Source: Alphaproteobacteria bacterium
GTDB taxonomy: Bacteria; Pseudomonadota; Alphaproteobacteria; Ferrovibrionales; Ferrovibrionaceae
Reading direction: 5' to 3'
Length of the DNA stretch: 64,000 nucleotides
NCBI GenBank assembly: GCA_017307375.1
Contig: JAFKFH010000014.1
Span: 1-64,000, forward strand
Under the pieces are notes generated by a model. It made no database searches, was not told where the DNA came from, and saw only the letters and a list, made by a program, of their open reading frames with translations. Positions 45,646 to 54,175 of the stretch are shown here, piece after piece (within the stretch, counting starts at the first letter, position 1; each line of letters begins with the position of its first letter). The position numbers and the translations under genes are program-made.

Positions 45646-46950
45646 ATGGCCCCTGCCATCGTCGGTTCACTGGGTGTCGCCGGGCTGCTCGGCATCGCCG
45701 CGTTGCGTGCCCCGATCGGCCTGGCGCTGATCCTTGCCGGCTTCGTCGGGCTCTGGGCACTGCACGGCCAGCAGACTGCGTTGTTCGTGCTGGCTAATGC
45801 GCCCACCACCGTCCTGTCGAGCTACGCGCTGTCGGTGTTGCCACTGTTCGTGCTGATGGGCACCGTTGCCGTCAAGGGCGGCCTGGCGGAAGCGCTCTAC
45901 CGCGCCGCCTACGCCTTCGTCGGCCATCGCCGCGGCGGGCTGGCGATCGCCTCGATCGTCGCCTGCGGCGGCTTCGGTTCGATCTGCGGGTCCAGCGTCG
46001 CCACGGTCAGCACGCTGGGCCGCGTCGCGATCCCGGAAATGCTGCGCTACGGCTATGCCAAGCCGCTCGCGGCGGGATCGCTGGCCGCCGGCGGCACGCT
46101 CGGCATCCTGATCCCGCCCTCGGTCGCGATGATCATCTACGCGATGGTGACGCAGACCTCGCTCGGCCGTCTCTTCGCCGCCGGCATCCTGCCCGGCATC
46201 CTCGCCACCCTGCTCTACTGCCTCGCCACCACCTGCTGGATGCGGATCAACCCGGCGCTCGGACCGGCCGGCAAGCCGGTCCCATGGCCCGAGCGGCTGA
46301 CCGCCCTGCGCGGCGTCTGGGGTATCGTCGCGCTGTTCGCGGTCGTCATGGGCGGCATGTTCTCGGGCATCTTCTCGCCGACCGAAGGAGCCTCGGTCGG
46401 CGCGTTCGGCGCCATCGTGCTGGGCTTCGCGCAGCGCGAACTCACCTGGGGCAAGCTGGTCGACGCGATCGTCGAGGCGGTGCAGACCTCGGTGATGATC
46501 CTGTTCGCCGTCGTCGGCATCTCGGTCTTCGAATACTTCATGCAGGCCGCCCGCGTGCCGCAGGCGGTGGAAGGCTTCGTCCGCGCCCTAGACCTCGGCG
46601 CCTACGGATCGCTGTCGCTGATCATCGGCATCCTGATCCTGCTGGGCTGCTTCCTCGATTCGATTGCCATCCTGTTCATCGTCACGCCGGTGATCTATCC
46701 GATCGTCGTCGGCTATGGCTTCGATCCGATCTGGTTCGGAATTATCATGGTGATGGTGGTCGAATTCGGGCTGATCACCCCGCCTTTCGGCATGAACGTC
46801 TTCGTGCTGACCAAGGTCGTGCCGGGGATCGGCACGACCGAGGCCTTCCGCGGGGTCGGGCCGTACATCCTCGCCGACTTCGTCCGCATCGGCCTGCTGA
46901 TCGCCTTCCCGTCGATCGTGCTGCTGCTGCCCAACCTGCTTTACGGCTGA
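45646..46950 (+). CDS. TRAP transporter large permease (DctM-type)
   Basis: 434 residues, ~12 membrane helices. DctM motifs: LPLFVLMGTVAVKGGL, GGTLGILIPPSVAMIIYAMV, FSPTEGASVGAFGAIVLG and LITPPFGMNVFVL. It carries the transport channel of the TRAP system and lies 14 bases after the binding-protein gene, before the small subunit, an order reversed from the other TRAP operon in this window. Confidence 0.94.
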   Translation: MAPAIVGSLGVAGLLGIAALRAPIGLALILAGFVGLWALHGQQTALFVLANAPTTVLSSYALSVLPLFVLMGTVAVKGGLAEALYRAAYAFVGHRRGGLAIASIVACGGFGSICGSSVATVSTLGRVAIPEMLRYGYAKPLAAGSLAAGGTLGILIPPSVAMIIYAMVTQTSLGRLFAAGILPGILATLLYCLATTCWMRINPALGPAGKPVPWPERLTALRGVWGIVALFAVVMGGMFSGIFSPTEGASVGAFGAIVLGFAQRELTWGKLVDAIVEAVQTSVMILFAVVGISVFEYFMQAARVPQAVEGFVRALDLGAYGSLSLIIGILILLGCFLDSIAILFIVTPVIYPIVVGYGFDPIWFGIIMVMVVEFGLITPPFGMNVFVLTKVVPGIGTTEAFRGVGPYILADFVRIGLLIAFPSIVLLLPNLLYG

Positions 46951-46960
46951 GGATACCGGC

Positions 46961-47443
46961 ATGGACACGATCAACGCCTGGACGTCCCGCCTCGACCGCT
47001 GGCTGGTGTTCGCCGCCGGTGCCGCGCTGGCCTACATGATGACGATGACCGTCGCCGACATCGTCAGCCGTTCGCTCAGCCCGTTCACCATCGCCTCGAG
47101 CGTCGAGCAGACCGAGCTTGCCATGCTGGTCGTCGGCTTCCTCGGCCTGGCCCGCTGCCTGCGCACCGACGGCAACATCACCATCGACGTGCTCAGCCAG
47201 CATTTCCCCGACCGGTTGAATCGCTGGATCGATACCTTCTGGCTGGCGGTCACCGCCGTGCTGCTCGGCTTTCTCGCCTGGGCGGTGCTGCGCAGCGGCC
47301 TCGCCCTCGACGCCGACGGACAGCGCAGCGAACTACTGGGCCTGTCGCCGCTGGCCGGCCATGCCGTCGCCGCGCTCGGTCTCGCCGCGGCGGCGGCGGC
47401 CGCGGCGCAGATGGTGGTCATGCGCCTGGCAAGCCGACGCTGA
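46961..47443 (+). CDS. TRAP transporter small permease (DctQ-type)
   Basis: 160 residues, four hydrophobic helices: LVFAAGAALAYMMTMTVADI, TELAMLVVGFLGLARCL, FWLAVTAVLLGFLAWAVL and LAGHAVAALGLAAAAAA. RCLRTDGNITIDVLSQHF matches the DctQ 'H/N-I-x-I/V-D' region. Weakly conserved as usual for DctQ; position after dctM confirms it. Its stop is five bases from the convergent adenine deaminase stop. Confidence 0.9.
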   Translation: MDTINAWTSRLDRWLVFAAGAALAYMMTMTVADIVSRSLSPFTIASSVEQTELAMLVVGFLGLARCLRTDGNITIDVLSQHFPDRLNRWIDTFWLAVTAVLLGFLAWAVLRSGLALDADGQRSELLGLSPLAGHAVAALGLAAAAAAAAQMVVMRLASRR

Positions 47444-47448
47444 CGCCG

Positions 47449-49158
47449 TCAGGCCGCGATCAGCTCGAAACGATCGACGTCGACCAGCCCCATGTCGGTG
47501 ATCTTCAGATGCGGGATCACCGGCAGGGGCAGGAAGGCCAGTTGCAGGAACGGTTCGTCGAGCGGGCAACCAAGCTCCCGTACCGAGGCGCGCAGGGTCA
47601 CCAGATTGCGCTCGACCGTCTTGAAATCCCGATCGCTCATCAGCCCCGCCACCGGCAGGGCCAGTTCGGCGATGACCCGGCCGTTGCGGACGGCGACGAA
47701 CCCGCCCTTCAACTCGATCAGGCGGTTGACGGCCAGCGCCATGTCTGCATCGGTCGCACCGACGACGCAGACATTGTGGCTGTCGTGGCCGACCGACGAG
47801 GCCAGCGCGCCCTCGCGGAACCCGAATCCCTTGACGAAGCCGCGACCGATATTCCGGTTCTTGCCGTGCCGGCCCAGCACGCAGACCTTGAGCACATCGT
47901 TGTCGAGATCGACGAGACGCTCGCCGTCGCGATAAGGCAGGCTCATCGTCAGATGCTCGGTCACCACCTGATGATTCTTCAGGCCGATCACCGGCCCGGA
48001 CGGGCCTGACGCCGGGACGCGGAAATCGGCGGACTCCACCGGATCGAGTCTGATCGAATCGAGGCCCACCAGCGGCACCCGGGCGCGGCCGGCGAAACTC
48101 GCAGCGTCGACCACCCGGCCATCCTTGATCACGCTATGGACCGCACAGGTCTCCAGATCGTCGAGCAGCACGAGGTCGGCGCGATAGCCCGGCGCCACCA
48201 GCCCGCGGTCGCGCAGGCCGAAACCACGCGCCGCCGACCAGGTCGCGGCACGATAGACATGGGCCACCGGCGCGCCCAGCCGGATCGACTTGCGGATCAG
48301 ATGGTCGAGATGGCCTTCGTCATGAATGTCGAGCGGGTTGCGGTCGTCGGTGCAGAAGGCCAGGAAGGACGACGTCTCGGCATTGATCAGCGGGGCGAGG
48401 GTCGAGACGTCCTTGGTCACGCTGCCGTCGCGGATCAGCACCTGCATGCCCTTGCGCAGCTTCTCCAGCGCCTCCGGCGCCGAGGTGCATTCGTGGCAGT
48501 TGCGGATGCCGCAGGAGAGATAGGCATTCAGCTCGCGGCCCGACAGCATCGGCGAATGGCCGTCGATATGCCAGCCGTCGAAGGCCACGAGCTTGTCGAG
48601 CACGTCCGGATCGTGATGGAAGATGCCCGGGTAGTTCATGAACTCGGCGAGCCCCACCACCTTGGGGTGGTTGCGGTGGCGCACCAGGTCGTCGGCGGTC
48701 AGCCGGCCCCCCGCCGTCTCCAGATGGGTCGCCGGCACGCAGGACGACAGCTGGACCCGCAGGTCCATCGCGGTGTTGCCGGCAGACTGCAGGAAGAATT
48801 CTAGGCCCTGCTCGCCCAGCACGTTGCAGATCTCGTGCGGGTCGCAGATCGCCGTCGTCGTGCCGCGCGGCAGCACGCAGGCATCGAATTCGAGCGGCGT
48901 GACCAGCGTCGATTCGCAATGGACGTGGGTATCGATGAAGCCGGGCACGACGACCTTGTCGCGCCCGTCGATCTCCATCACCCCGTCATAGGCTTCGTAG
49001 GTGCCGACGATGACGTCGCCGCAGACGGCCACGTCACCCGCCGCGACCTCGCCGGTGACCACGTTGAGGAACCGGGTGTTCCTGATCACCAGGTCGGCCT
49101 TGCTGCGGCCGAGCGCCTGGTCGATCCGGCGGATGAGGCGGTCGCGGGTCTGGGTCAT
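47449..49158 (-). CDS. ade: Adenine deaminase
   Basis: 569 residues from the ATG overlapping the upstream ThDP-enzyme stop by one base. Amidohydrolase motifs: PGFIDTHVHCESTLVTP (metal histidines), TTTAICDPHEICNVLG, HIDGHSPMLSGRELNAYLSCGI and FCTDDRNPLDI with the catalytic Asp. The C-terminal domain (SVGHDSHNVCVVGATDADMALAV) is specific for Ade. It deaminates adenine to hypoxanthine. Placed with a ThDP enzyme and a DsbA-family protein, its substrate may differ from adenine. Confidence 0.93.
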   Translation of the reverse strand: MTQTRDRLIRRIDQALGRSKADLVIRNTRFLNVVTGEVAAGDVAVCGDVIVGTYEAYDGVMEIDGRDKVVVPGFIDTHVHCESTLVTPLEFDACVLPRGTTTAICDPHEICNVLGEQGLEFFLQSAGNTAMDLRVQLSSCVPATHLETAGGRLTADDLVRHRNHPKVVGLAEFMNYPGIFHHDPDVLDKLVAFDGWHIDGHSPMLSGRELNAYLSCGIRNCHECTSAPEALEKLRKGMQVLIRDGSVTKDVSTLAPLINAETSSFLAFCTDDRNPLDIHDEGHLDHLIRKSIRLGAPVAHVYRAATWSAARGFGLRDRGLVAPGYRADLVLLDDLETCAVHSVIKDGRVVDAASFAGRARVPLVGLDSIRLDPVESADFRVPASGPSGPVIGLKNHQVVTEHLTMSLPYRDGERLVDLDNDVLKVCVLGRHGKNRNIGRGFVKGFGFREGALASSVGHDSHNVCVVGATDADMALAVNRLIELKGGFVAVRNGRVIAELALPVAGLMSDRDFKTVERNLVTLRASVRELGCPLDEPFLQLAFLPLPVIPHLKITDMGLVDVDRFELIAA

Positions 49159-50843
49159 CAGCCCTCCTGGGCGTGTTCCTTCTGGGCCTGGGCTCGAATC
49201 TGGCTCAGCGACTGCCTGATCGTCAATGCCTCGGGGTCGACGCGCAGTTCGATCAATGCCGTGGTCGGGGCCGACCGCGCACGCTCCAATGCCGCGGCGA
49301 AATCCTCGGTCCGGGTCACCGTCTCGCCATGCAGGCCGAACGAGCGGGCATAGGCGGCAAAATCCGGGTTCTTCAACTCGGTCCCTGAGACGCGGGCGGG
49401 GAACCGTCGCTCCTGATGCATGCGGATCGTGCCGTACATGCCGTTGTTCACCACGATGACCAGGATCTTGGCATCGTATTGCGCCGCGGTGGCCAGTTCC
49501 GAGGCATACATCATGAAGCAGCCGTCGCCGGCAAAGCAGACGACCTCGCGGTCGGGCGCGGCAAGCTTGGCGGCGATCGCCGCCGGCAGGCCGTAACCCA
49601 TCGCGCCGTTGGTGGGGGCGAGGATCGAGCGGTACCTGCGATAACGATGATAGCGATGCACCCAGGTGGCGTAGTTGCCGGCGCCGTTGGTGACGATGAC
49701 GTCGGCCGGGAAGGCGGCATCGACCTGGCGCACCACGGCCGCCATGTCGACCGCGCCGATGCCGGGGCCGGGTGCGGTCCAGGCGAGGTAGTCGGCGCGG
49801 GCCGCCTCGGTCCAGCCGCGCCAGTGGCCCTCGACCGGGGGCAACGCGCGGGCGGCCGCGGCAAACGCCGCCATGCCGGCATTGATGCCCAGCGTCGGCT
49901 GGTAGACCCGCCCGATCTCCTCGGCGCCGGGCAGGACATGCACCAGCGGCTGGGCCGGTACCGGCACGTCGATCAGCGTGTAGCCCGAGGTCGTCATCTC
50001 GCCCAGCCGGGCGCCGGCCACGATCAGCAGGTCGCAATCGCGGATGCGCGCGGCGAGCTTGGGGTTGATGCCGATGCCGACGTCGCCGACATATTGCGCA
50101 TGGTCGTTGTCGAAGCAGTCCTGCGCCCGAAACGAGGTGGCGACCGGCAGGGCATTGGCTTCGGCGAAGGCCCTGATATCGGCGACGGCCTGCGGGGTCC
50201 AGGTGCCGCCGCCCAGGATCACCATCGGCTGCCGGGCCTGGGCCAGCAACGCGCGGAATTCCGCCATCGCCGCGGCGCCGGGATGGGCCTGCACCGGCTG
50301 GTAGGGCCTGGGGTCGACGGCGACGACCTCGTCTCGCAGCATGTCCTCGGGCAGCGCCAGAACCACCGGCCCCGGCCGGCCCGAGGTCGCGACCTGGAAG
50401 GCGCGCGCGACATATTCCGAAATGCGCGCGGCATCGTCGATCTCGGCCACCCATTTGGCCATCTGGCCGAACATCCGGCGGTAATCGACTTCCTGGAACG
50501 CTTCGCGTTCGATCATGTCGCGGCCGACCTGGCCGATGAACAGGATCATCGGGGTCGAATCCTGAAAGGCGGTGTGCAGGCCGTTCGCCGCGTGGGTGGC
50601 GCCGGGACCGCGGGTCACCATGCAGATGCCGGGCCTGCCGGTCAGCTTGCCGTAAGCGTCGGCCATGTTCGAGGCGCCACCCTCGTGCCGGCAGATCACG
50701 AAGCGGATCGCGGCGTCATGCAGCGCGTCGAGGACCTCGAGATAGCTTTCGCCGGGCACGCCGAAGGCGTGGTCGACACCATGGATGACAAGCTGGTCGA
50801 CGAGGATCTGGCCGCCCGAGCGCCGGGCCTGGGATGTGGTCAT
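49158..50843 (-). CDS. Thiamine-diphosphate-dependent enzyme (acetolactate-synthase-like)
   Basis: 561 residues. ThDP N-domain with the activating glutamate in VICRHEGGASNMADAYGK, then TRGPGATHAANGLHTAF; central FAD/NAD-like domain (MVILGGGTWTPQAV); C-domain with the diphosphate motif VCFAGDGCFMMYASELATAAQ and NNGMYGTIRMH. Fold shared by acetolactate synthase, glyoxylate carboligase and benzoylformate or oxalyl-CoA decarboxylase. No regulatory subunit (ilvN) is nearby, so valine synthesis is unlikely; a catabolic carboligase or decarboxylase is preferred. Cofactor-binding detail does not settle the substrate. Confidence 0.88.
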   Translation of the reverse strand: MTTSQARRSGGQILVDQLVIHGVDHAFGVPGESYLEVLDALHDAAIRFVICRHEGGASNMADAYGKLTGRPGICMVTRGPGATHAANGLHTAFQDSTPMILFIGQVGRDMIEREAFQEVDYRRMFGQMAKWVAEIDDAARISEYVARAFQVATSGRPGPVVLALPEDMLRDEVVAVDPRPYQPVQAHPGAAAMAEFRALLAQARQPMVILGGGTWTPQAVADIRAFAEANALPVATSFRAQDCFDNDHAQYVGDVGIGINPKLAARIRDCDLLIVAGARLGEMTTSGYTLIDVPVPAQPLVHVLPGAEEIGRVYQPTLGINAGMAAFAAAARALPPVEGHWRGWTEAARADYLAWTAPGPGIGAVDMAAVVRQVDAAFPADVIVTNGAGNYATWVHRYHRYRRYRSILAPTNGAMGYGLPAAIAAKLAAPDREVVCFAGDGCFMMYASELATAAQYDAKILVIVVNNGMYGTIRMHQERRFPARVSGTELKNPDFAAYARSFGLHGETVTRTEDFAAALERARSAPTTALIELRVDPEALTIRQSLSQIRAQAQKEHAQEG

Positions 50844-50857
50844 TGCAGACTCTTTCC

Positions 50858-51469
50858 TTAAAGCTGTGAGGCCGCCTTCAGGCGTGCCTCGATCAGGACG
50901 AGGCGGTCGTTGCCGAAGAACATGTCGCCGTCGAGGAACATCGTCGGCGAGCCGAAGCCGCCGCGTGCGATCACCTCGTCGGTATTGGCGCGCAGCGCCT
51001 GGCGGATCGGCTGGGTATCGATCGCGGCGAGGAAGTCGGCCGGGTCCTGGCCCAGCCGCAAGGCGATGTCGGCCAGCACCGAGCCCTGCGAGATGTCGAG
51101 CCGGTCGCGCCAATAGGCCTCGAACACCGCGCGGGCGTAGCGCACCTGCAGCCCCAGTTCGGCCATCACGATCGCCCCGCGCATCGCCTTGACCGAATTG
51201 ACCGGGAAGACCGGCTGCGGGAAATGGATGGTGAGCCCGGCGAAGGCAGCCCAGTCCTGCAGGTCCTTGCGCATGTAGGCGGCCTTGGCCGGCACCGGGT
51301 TTTCGCGGCTTTCGTACACGCTGGGGTTGATCGTGTTGAAGATGCCACCGACCAGGATCGGGCGCCAGGTGATCGCCAGCCCGTAGCGCTCGGCGATCGG
51401 CTGGACCTGCTCGAACGCAAGATAGGTCCAGGGACTGGAACAATCGTAGAAAAACTCGAGGCGCGACAT
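50858..51469 (-). CDS. DsbA-family / 2-hydroxychromene-2-carboxylate isomerase-like protein
   Basis: 203 residues from the ATG opening MSRLEFFYDCSSPWTYLAFE. The N-terminal strand and FYDCSSPW motif (Ser in place of the CxxC) are those of NahD-type kappa-class GST-like isomerases. RPILVGGIFNTINPSVY and FGSPTMFLDGDMFFGNDRLVLIE also fit. They isomerise hydroxychromene carboxylates in naphthalene-type pathways, using glutathione. Leftward, 14 bases before the ThDP gene. Substrate unknown. Confidence 0.88.
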   Translation of the reverse strand: MSRLEFFYDCSSPWTYLAFEQVQPIAERYGLAITWRPILVGGIFNTINPSVYESRENPVPAKAAYMRKDLQDWAAFAGLTIHFPQPVFPVNSVKAMRGAIVMAELGLQVRYARAVFEAYWRDRLDISQGSVLADIALRLGQDPADFLAAIDTQPIRQALRANTDEVIARGGFGSPTMFLDGDMFFGNDRLVLIEARLKAASQL

Positions 51470-51539
51470 TGACTTGATCCCTCCCGCGGCGGACGGGATT
51501 ATAACGGCTGGATCCTGCAGCGTAACCCCAAGCTGGCAC

Positions 51540-52646
51540 ATGCACACATGCCTGCGGCGCCTTGCCGCCCTACTCCTGCCGGCGGCGCTCGCCCTCCTGT
51601 GCAGCCTCGTCACGCCACCGGCCGCCGCGCAGCAGGCGACGCCGCCTGCCATCAGGGTCGGGGTGGTCGCGATGCCGCCGTTCGCCTATCCCGACCGGCA
51701 AGGCAAGCTGACCGGGCTGGGGATCGAGCTGTGGACACGCGTCGCCGCGCGGCTTCGACTCGACTACACCCTGATCCCGATCAGCCATGCCGACATCTTC
51801 AACGCGCTGGCGGACGGGCGGATCGACGTCGGGCTGGGCGGTCTGGTCGCCGACCCGAAGAACATGAAGCTCGCCCATTTCACCCAGCCCTACATGCGCG
51901 CCGGTCTCGCCATCGCCACCCGGCCCGACGACCGTCCGGGCATCCTGATCGCGCTGGCGCGGATGGATACATCCGGCGTGTTCGCCTTTCTCGGGCTGAT
52001 GATCCTGTGCATGGCGGGCATCGCCGTGCTGATCTGGTGGCTGGAGCGCCACCACAACCCCGATCATTTCGGCGGCCGGTCGGTCGAGGGGATCGGCCGC
52101 AGCTTCTGGTGGTCGGCGGTCACGATGACCCAGGTCGGTTATGGCGACCTGGTGCCGCGTTCGCTCGGCGGCCGGGCGATCGCCCTGATCTGGATGCTGG
52201 TTTCGCTGGTCCTGGTCTCGGTCTTCACCGGTATCGTCACCGCCGCGCTGACGGTCGGGCAGACCGAGGGCCGCGTGCGCAATACCGCCGACCTGCGCGG
52301 CGTCGCCATCGGCACGTCGCGCGACAGCGAGGGCGCGGCCTGGCTGGCGGCCCAGGGCATCGGCTTCACCGCTTACGAGGACGACCGCGCGGCGCTCGCG
52401 GCGATGGTCACCGGCGAGGTCCAGGCCGTGGTCGGGCTGGGACCCGAACTGCGCTTCTTTGCCCGGCGCGAGTTCGACCAGGCGGTGACGGTCCTGCCCC
52501 ATTCGCTGTCGCAGCGCTGGGTCAGCTTCGCCTACCGGCCGGGTCTGGATGTCGGCCACCAGATCGACCGCACCATGGTCGAAACGATCGAAAGCGAGGA
52601 ATGGGAACGCATCCGCACCGGTTTCCTCGGCGACAACGGCGATTGA
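51540..52646 (+). CDS. Prokaryotic ionotropic glutamate-receptor-like channel (GluR0-type), copy 1
   Basis: 368 residues. Signal peptide MHTCLRRLAALLLPAALALL, then ligand-domain half S1 (IRVGVVAMPPFAYPD, LTGLGIELW), membrane helix 1 (~152-175), pore loop with selectivity filter QVGYGD (198-203), membrane helix 2 (~215-240) and half S2 (DLRGVAIGTSRDSEG, VQAVVGLGPELRFF). This SBP-channel-SBP order is that of bacterial GluR0, a ligand-gated K+ channel. In S1, the segment DPKNMKLAHFTQPY carries Asn where amino-acid-binding members have the ligand-clamping Arg. It sits two bases before a paralogue. The start ATG is the second of two close candidates. Confidence 0.85.
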   Translation: MHTCLRRLAALLLPAALALLCSLVTPPAAAQQATPPAIRVGVVAMPPFAYPDRQGKLTGLGIELWTRVAARLRLDYTLIPISHADIFNALADGRIDVGLGGLVADPKNMKLAHFTQPYMRAGLAIATRPDDRPGILIALARMDTSGVFAFLGLMILCMAGIAVLIWWLERHHNPDHFGGRSVEGIGRSFWWSAVTMTQVGYGDLVPRSLGGRAIALIWMLVSLVLVSVFTGIVTAALTVGQTEGRVRNTADLRGVAIGTSRDSEGAAWLAAQGIGFTAYEDDRAALAAMVTGEVQAVVGLGPELRFFARREFDQAVTVLPHSLSQRWVSFAYRPGLDVGHQIDRTMVETIESEEWERIRTGFLGDNGD

Positions 52647-52648
52647 CC

Positions 52649-53737
52649 ATGTCGCTGCCGCGCCTTCTCGCCGCACTCTCGGTCATCTGCCTGCTGGCCA
52701 TTCCCGCGCAGGCGCAAGCGCCGGCAGCCCCGCTTGCCGCCCCGATCAAGGTCGGCGTGCTGCGGGCGCCGCCCTTCGCCTTCCAGGATCACGACGGGCA
52801 GTGGACCGGCCTGTGCATCGAGTTGTGGCGCCATATCGCCACGGCGCTGAAGCTGCATTACGAGCTGGTCCCGACCCAACTTGCGACCATCTACGACGAC
52901 CTTGCCGCCGGCCGCTTCGACGTGGCGCTGGGCGGGCTGACGCCGGACAGCCAGAACGTGCTGAAGGCCGATTTCACCCTGCCCTACATGCCCTCGGGAC
53001 TGGCGATCGCGGTGCAGCCGGGCGACCGTCCCGGCTTCCTGCAGGCGCTGGTGCAGATGGACACCTCCGGCGTGTTCTCGTTCCTCGGCATCATCATCCT
53101 GTGCCTGGTGATCGTCGCCGTGCTCGTCTGGTGGCTGGAACGGCGGCGCAACCCCGAGCATTTCGGCGGCTCGCTGTGGAGCGGGCTGAGCCAGAGCTTC
53201 TGGTGGTCGGCCGTGACGATGACGACCGTCGGCTATGGCGACTTGGTGCCGCGGTCGACCTGGGGCAGGATCCTGGCCTTCGGCTGGATGATCCTGTCGC
53301 TGATCCTGGTCTCGGTCTTCACCGGCCTCGTCACCTCGGCGATGACGGTCAGCCAGATCAGCGCCGGCATCTCCGGCCCCGCCGACCTTCGCCACGTCGC
53401 CGTCGGGGCGATCAAGGGCGGGGAAGGCGCGGCCTACCTGACCGGTCACAACATCGCCTTCACGCCGTACCCCAGCAGCGAGGCGTCGCTGAAGGCGCTG
53501 GCCACGGGCCGGATCGATGCCGTCGTCGGCCTCGCCCCGGAGCTGAGGTTCCTGACCGAGCGCGATTTCCGCGGGCAGATCGCGATCCTGCCCCATCTGA
53601 TCCAGCGCCGCTGGGTCAGCTTCGCCACCCGGCCGGGCCTGCCGCAGGCGCGCGCGATCGAGCAACAGCTGGTACGGATCACCGAAACCGAGATGTGGAA
53701 CCGGGTGCTGGCGGGATTTATCGGACGCGAGCACTGA
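52649..53737 (+). CDS. Prokaryotic ionotropic glutamate-receptor-like channel (GluR0-type), copy 2
   Basis: 362 residues. Signal peptide MSLPRLLAALSVICLLAIP with cleavage near AQA. S1 begins IKVGVLRAPPFAFQDHD; helix 1 is about 146-168 (VFSFLGIIILCLVIVAVLV); the filter TVGYGD is at 193-198, the exact K+-channel signature; helix 2 follows (ILAFGWMILSLILVSVFTG); S2 includes DLRHVAVGAIKGGEG. The S1 clamp position again has Asn (TPDSQNVLKADF). Two bases after copy 1, so co-translated. Membrane regions are the most alike, S2 the most divergent. A heteromeric channel of both copies is plausible. Confidence 0.87.
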   Translation: MSLPRLLAALSVICLLAIPAQAQAPAAPLAAPIKVGVLRAPPFAFQDHDGQWTGLCIELWRHIATALKLHYELVPTQLATIYDDLAAGRFDVALGGLTPDSQNVLKADFTLPYMPSGLAIAVQPGDRPGFLQALVQMDTSGVFSFLGIIILCLVIVAVLVWWLERRRNPEHFGGSLWSGLSQSFWWSAVTMTTVGYGDLVPRSTWGRILAFGWMILSLILVSVFTGLVTSAMTVSQISAGISGPADLRHVAVGAIKGGEGAAYLTGHNIAFTPYPSSEASLKALATGRIDAVVGLAPELRFLTERDFRGQIAILPHLIQRRWVSFATRPGLPQARAIEQQLVRITETEMWNRVLAGFIGREH

Positions 53738-53743
53738 GACGGG

Positions 53744-53778
53744 CAAAAGAAAACCCGCCGGGGACGGGCCCGGCGGGT
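53744..53778 (-). terminator. Intrinsic terminator of the BON-protein gene
   Basis: On the minus strand ACCCGCCGGG (53778-53769), six-base loop, CCCGGCGGGT (53762-53753) followed by TTTCTTTT. Perfect 10-bp stem with a U-rich tail, 26 bases after the BON gene stop. It may also shield the channel genes arriving on the plus strand. Confidence 0.88.
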
Positions 53779-53803
53779 CGGTATCGTGGCTGGCGGACGG
53801 GGA

Positions 53804-54130
53804 TCAGCCGCGGACCACGATGTTGTTCTTGACCGAGCGCACGCCATCGACCTGGGCGGCGACCCGGGCGGCCAGCGTCTTGTCGGCCGCCTGATCGACG
53901 AAGCCCGACAGCTGGACCACGCCCTGCATCGTCTCGACGTTGATCTGCATGGCGCTCAGGCTGGGCTCGCCGACGATCTTGCTCTTGACCTTCGCGGTGA
54001 TCGCGCTGTCATCGATGTATTCGCCGGCGGTCTGGCGGCCTTCGACGGCCGAGCAGGCGGCCAGCCCGCCCGACAGCACGGCGGTCAAGGCGAGGGCCGA
54101 CAGGATCTTGCGCGGGGAAATGTCAGTCAT
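53804..54130 (-). CDS. BON-domain lipoprotein (OsmY-like)
   Basis: 108 residues from the ATG preceded by AAGGAT eight bases upstream; the ATG nine bases earlier has no room for a site. Lipobox LAAC with Cys near residue 26. A single BON domain follows: DDSAITAKVKSKIVGEPSLSAMQINVETMQGVVQLSGFV and the closing VRSVKNNIVV. BON proteins bind phospholipid and are often stress induced. Probably periplasmic, anchored in a membrane. Followed by a strong terminator. Confidence 0.88.
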   Translation of the reverse strand: MTDISPRKILSALALTAVLSGGLAACSAVEGRQTAGEYIDDSAITAKVKSKIVGEPSLSAMQINVETMQGVVQLSGFVDQAADKTLAARVAAQVDGVRSVKNNIVVRG

Positions 54131-54175
54131 GGTTCTCATCCTTCTCTGAGGATTGCCGATCGACGAGGCCAGGCC

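Noticed and set aside
49158-50843. ilvB (branched-chain amino acid synthesis)
   Set aside because: No ilvN or ilvC adjacent and the setting is catabolic.
50844-51545. Upstream extension of the ThDP-enzyme frame to 51545
   Set aside because: The N-terminal ThDP domain begins cleanly at 50843; the extension is a shadow of the DsbA-family gene.
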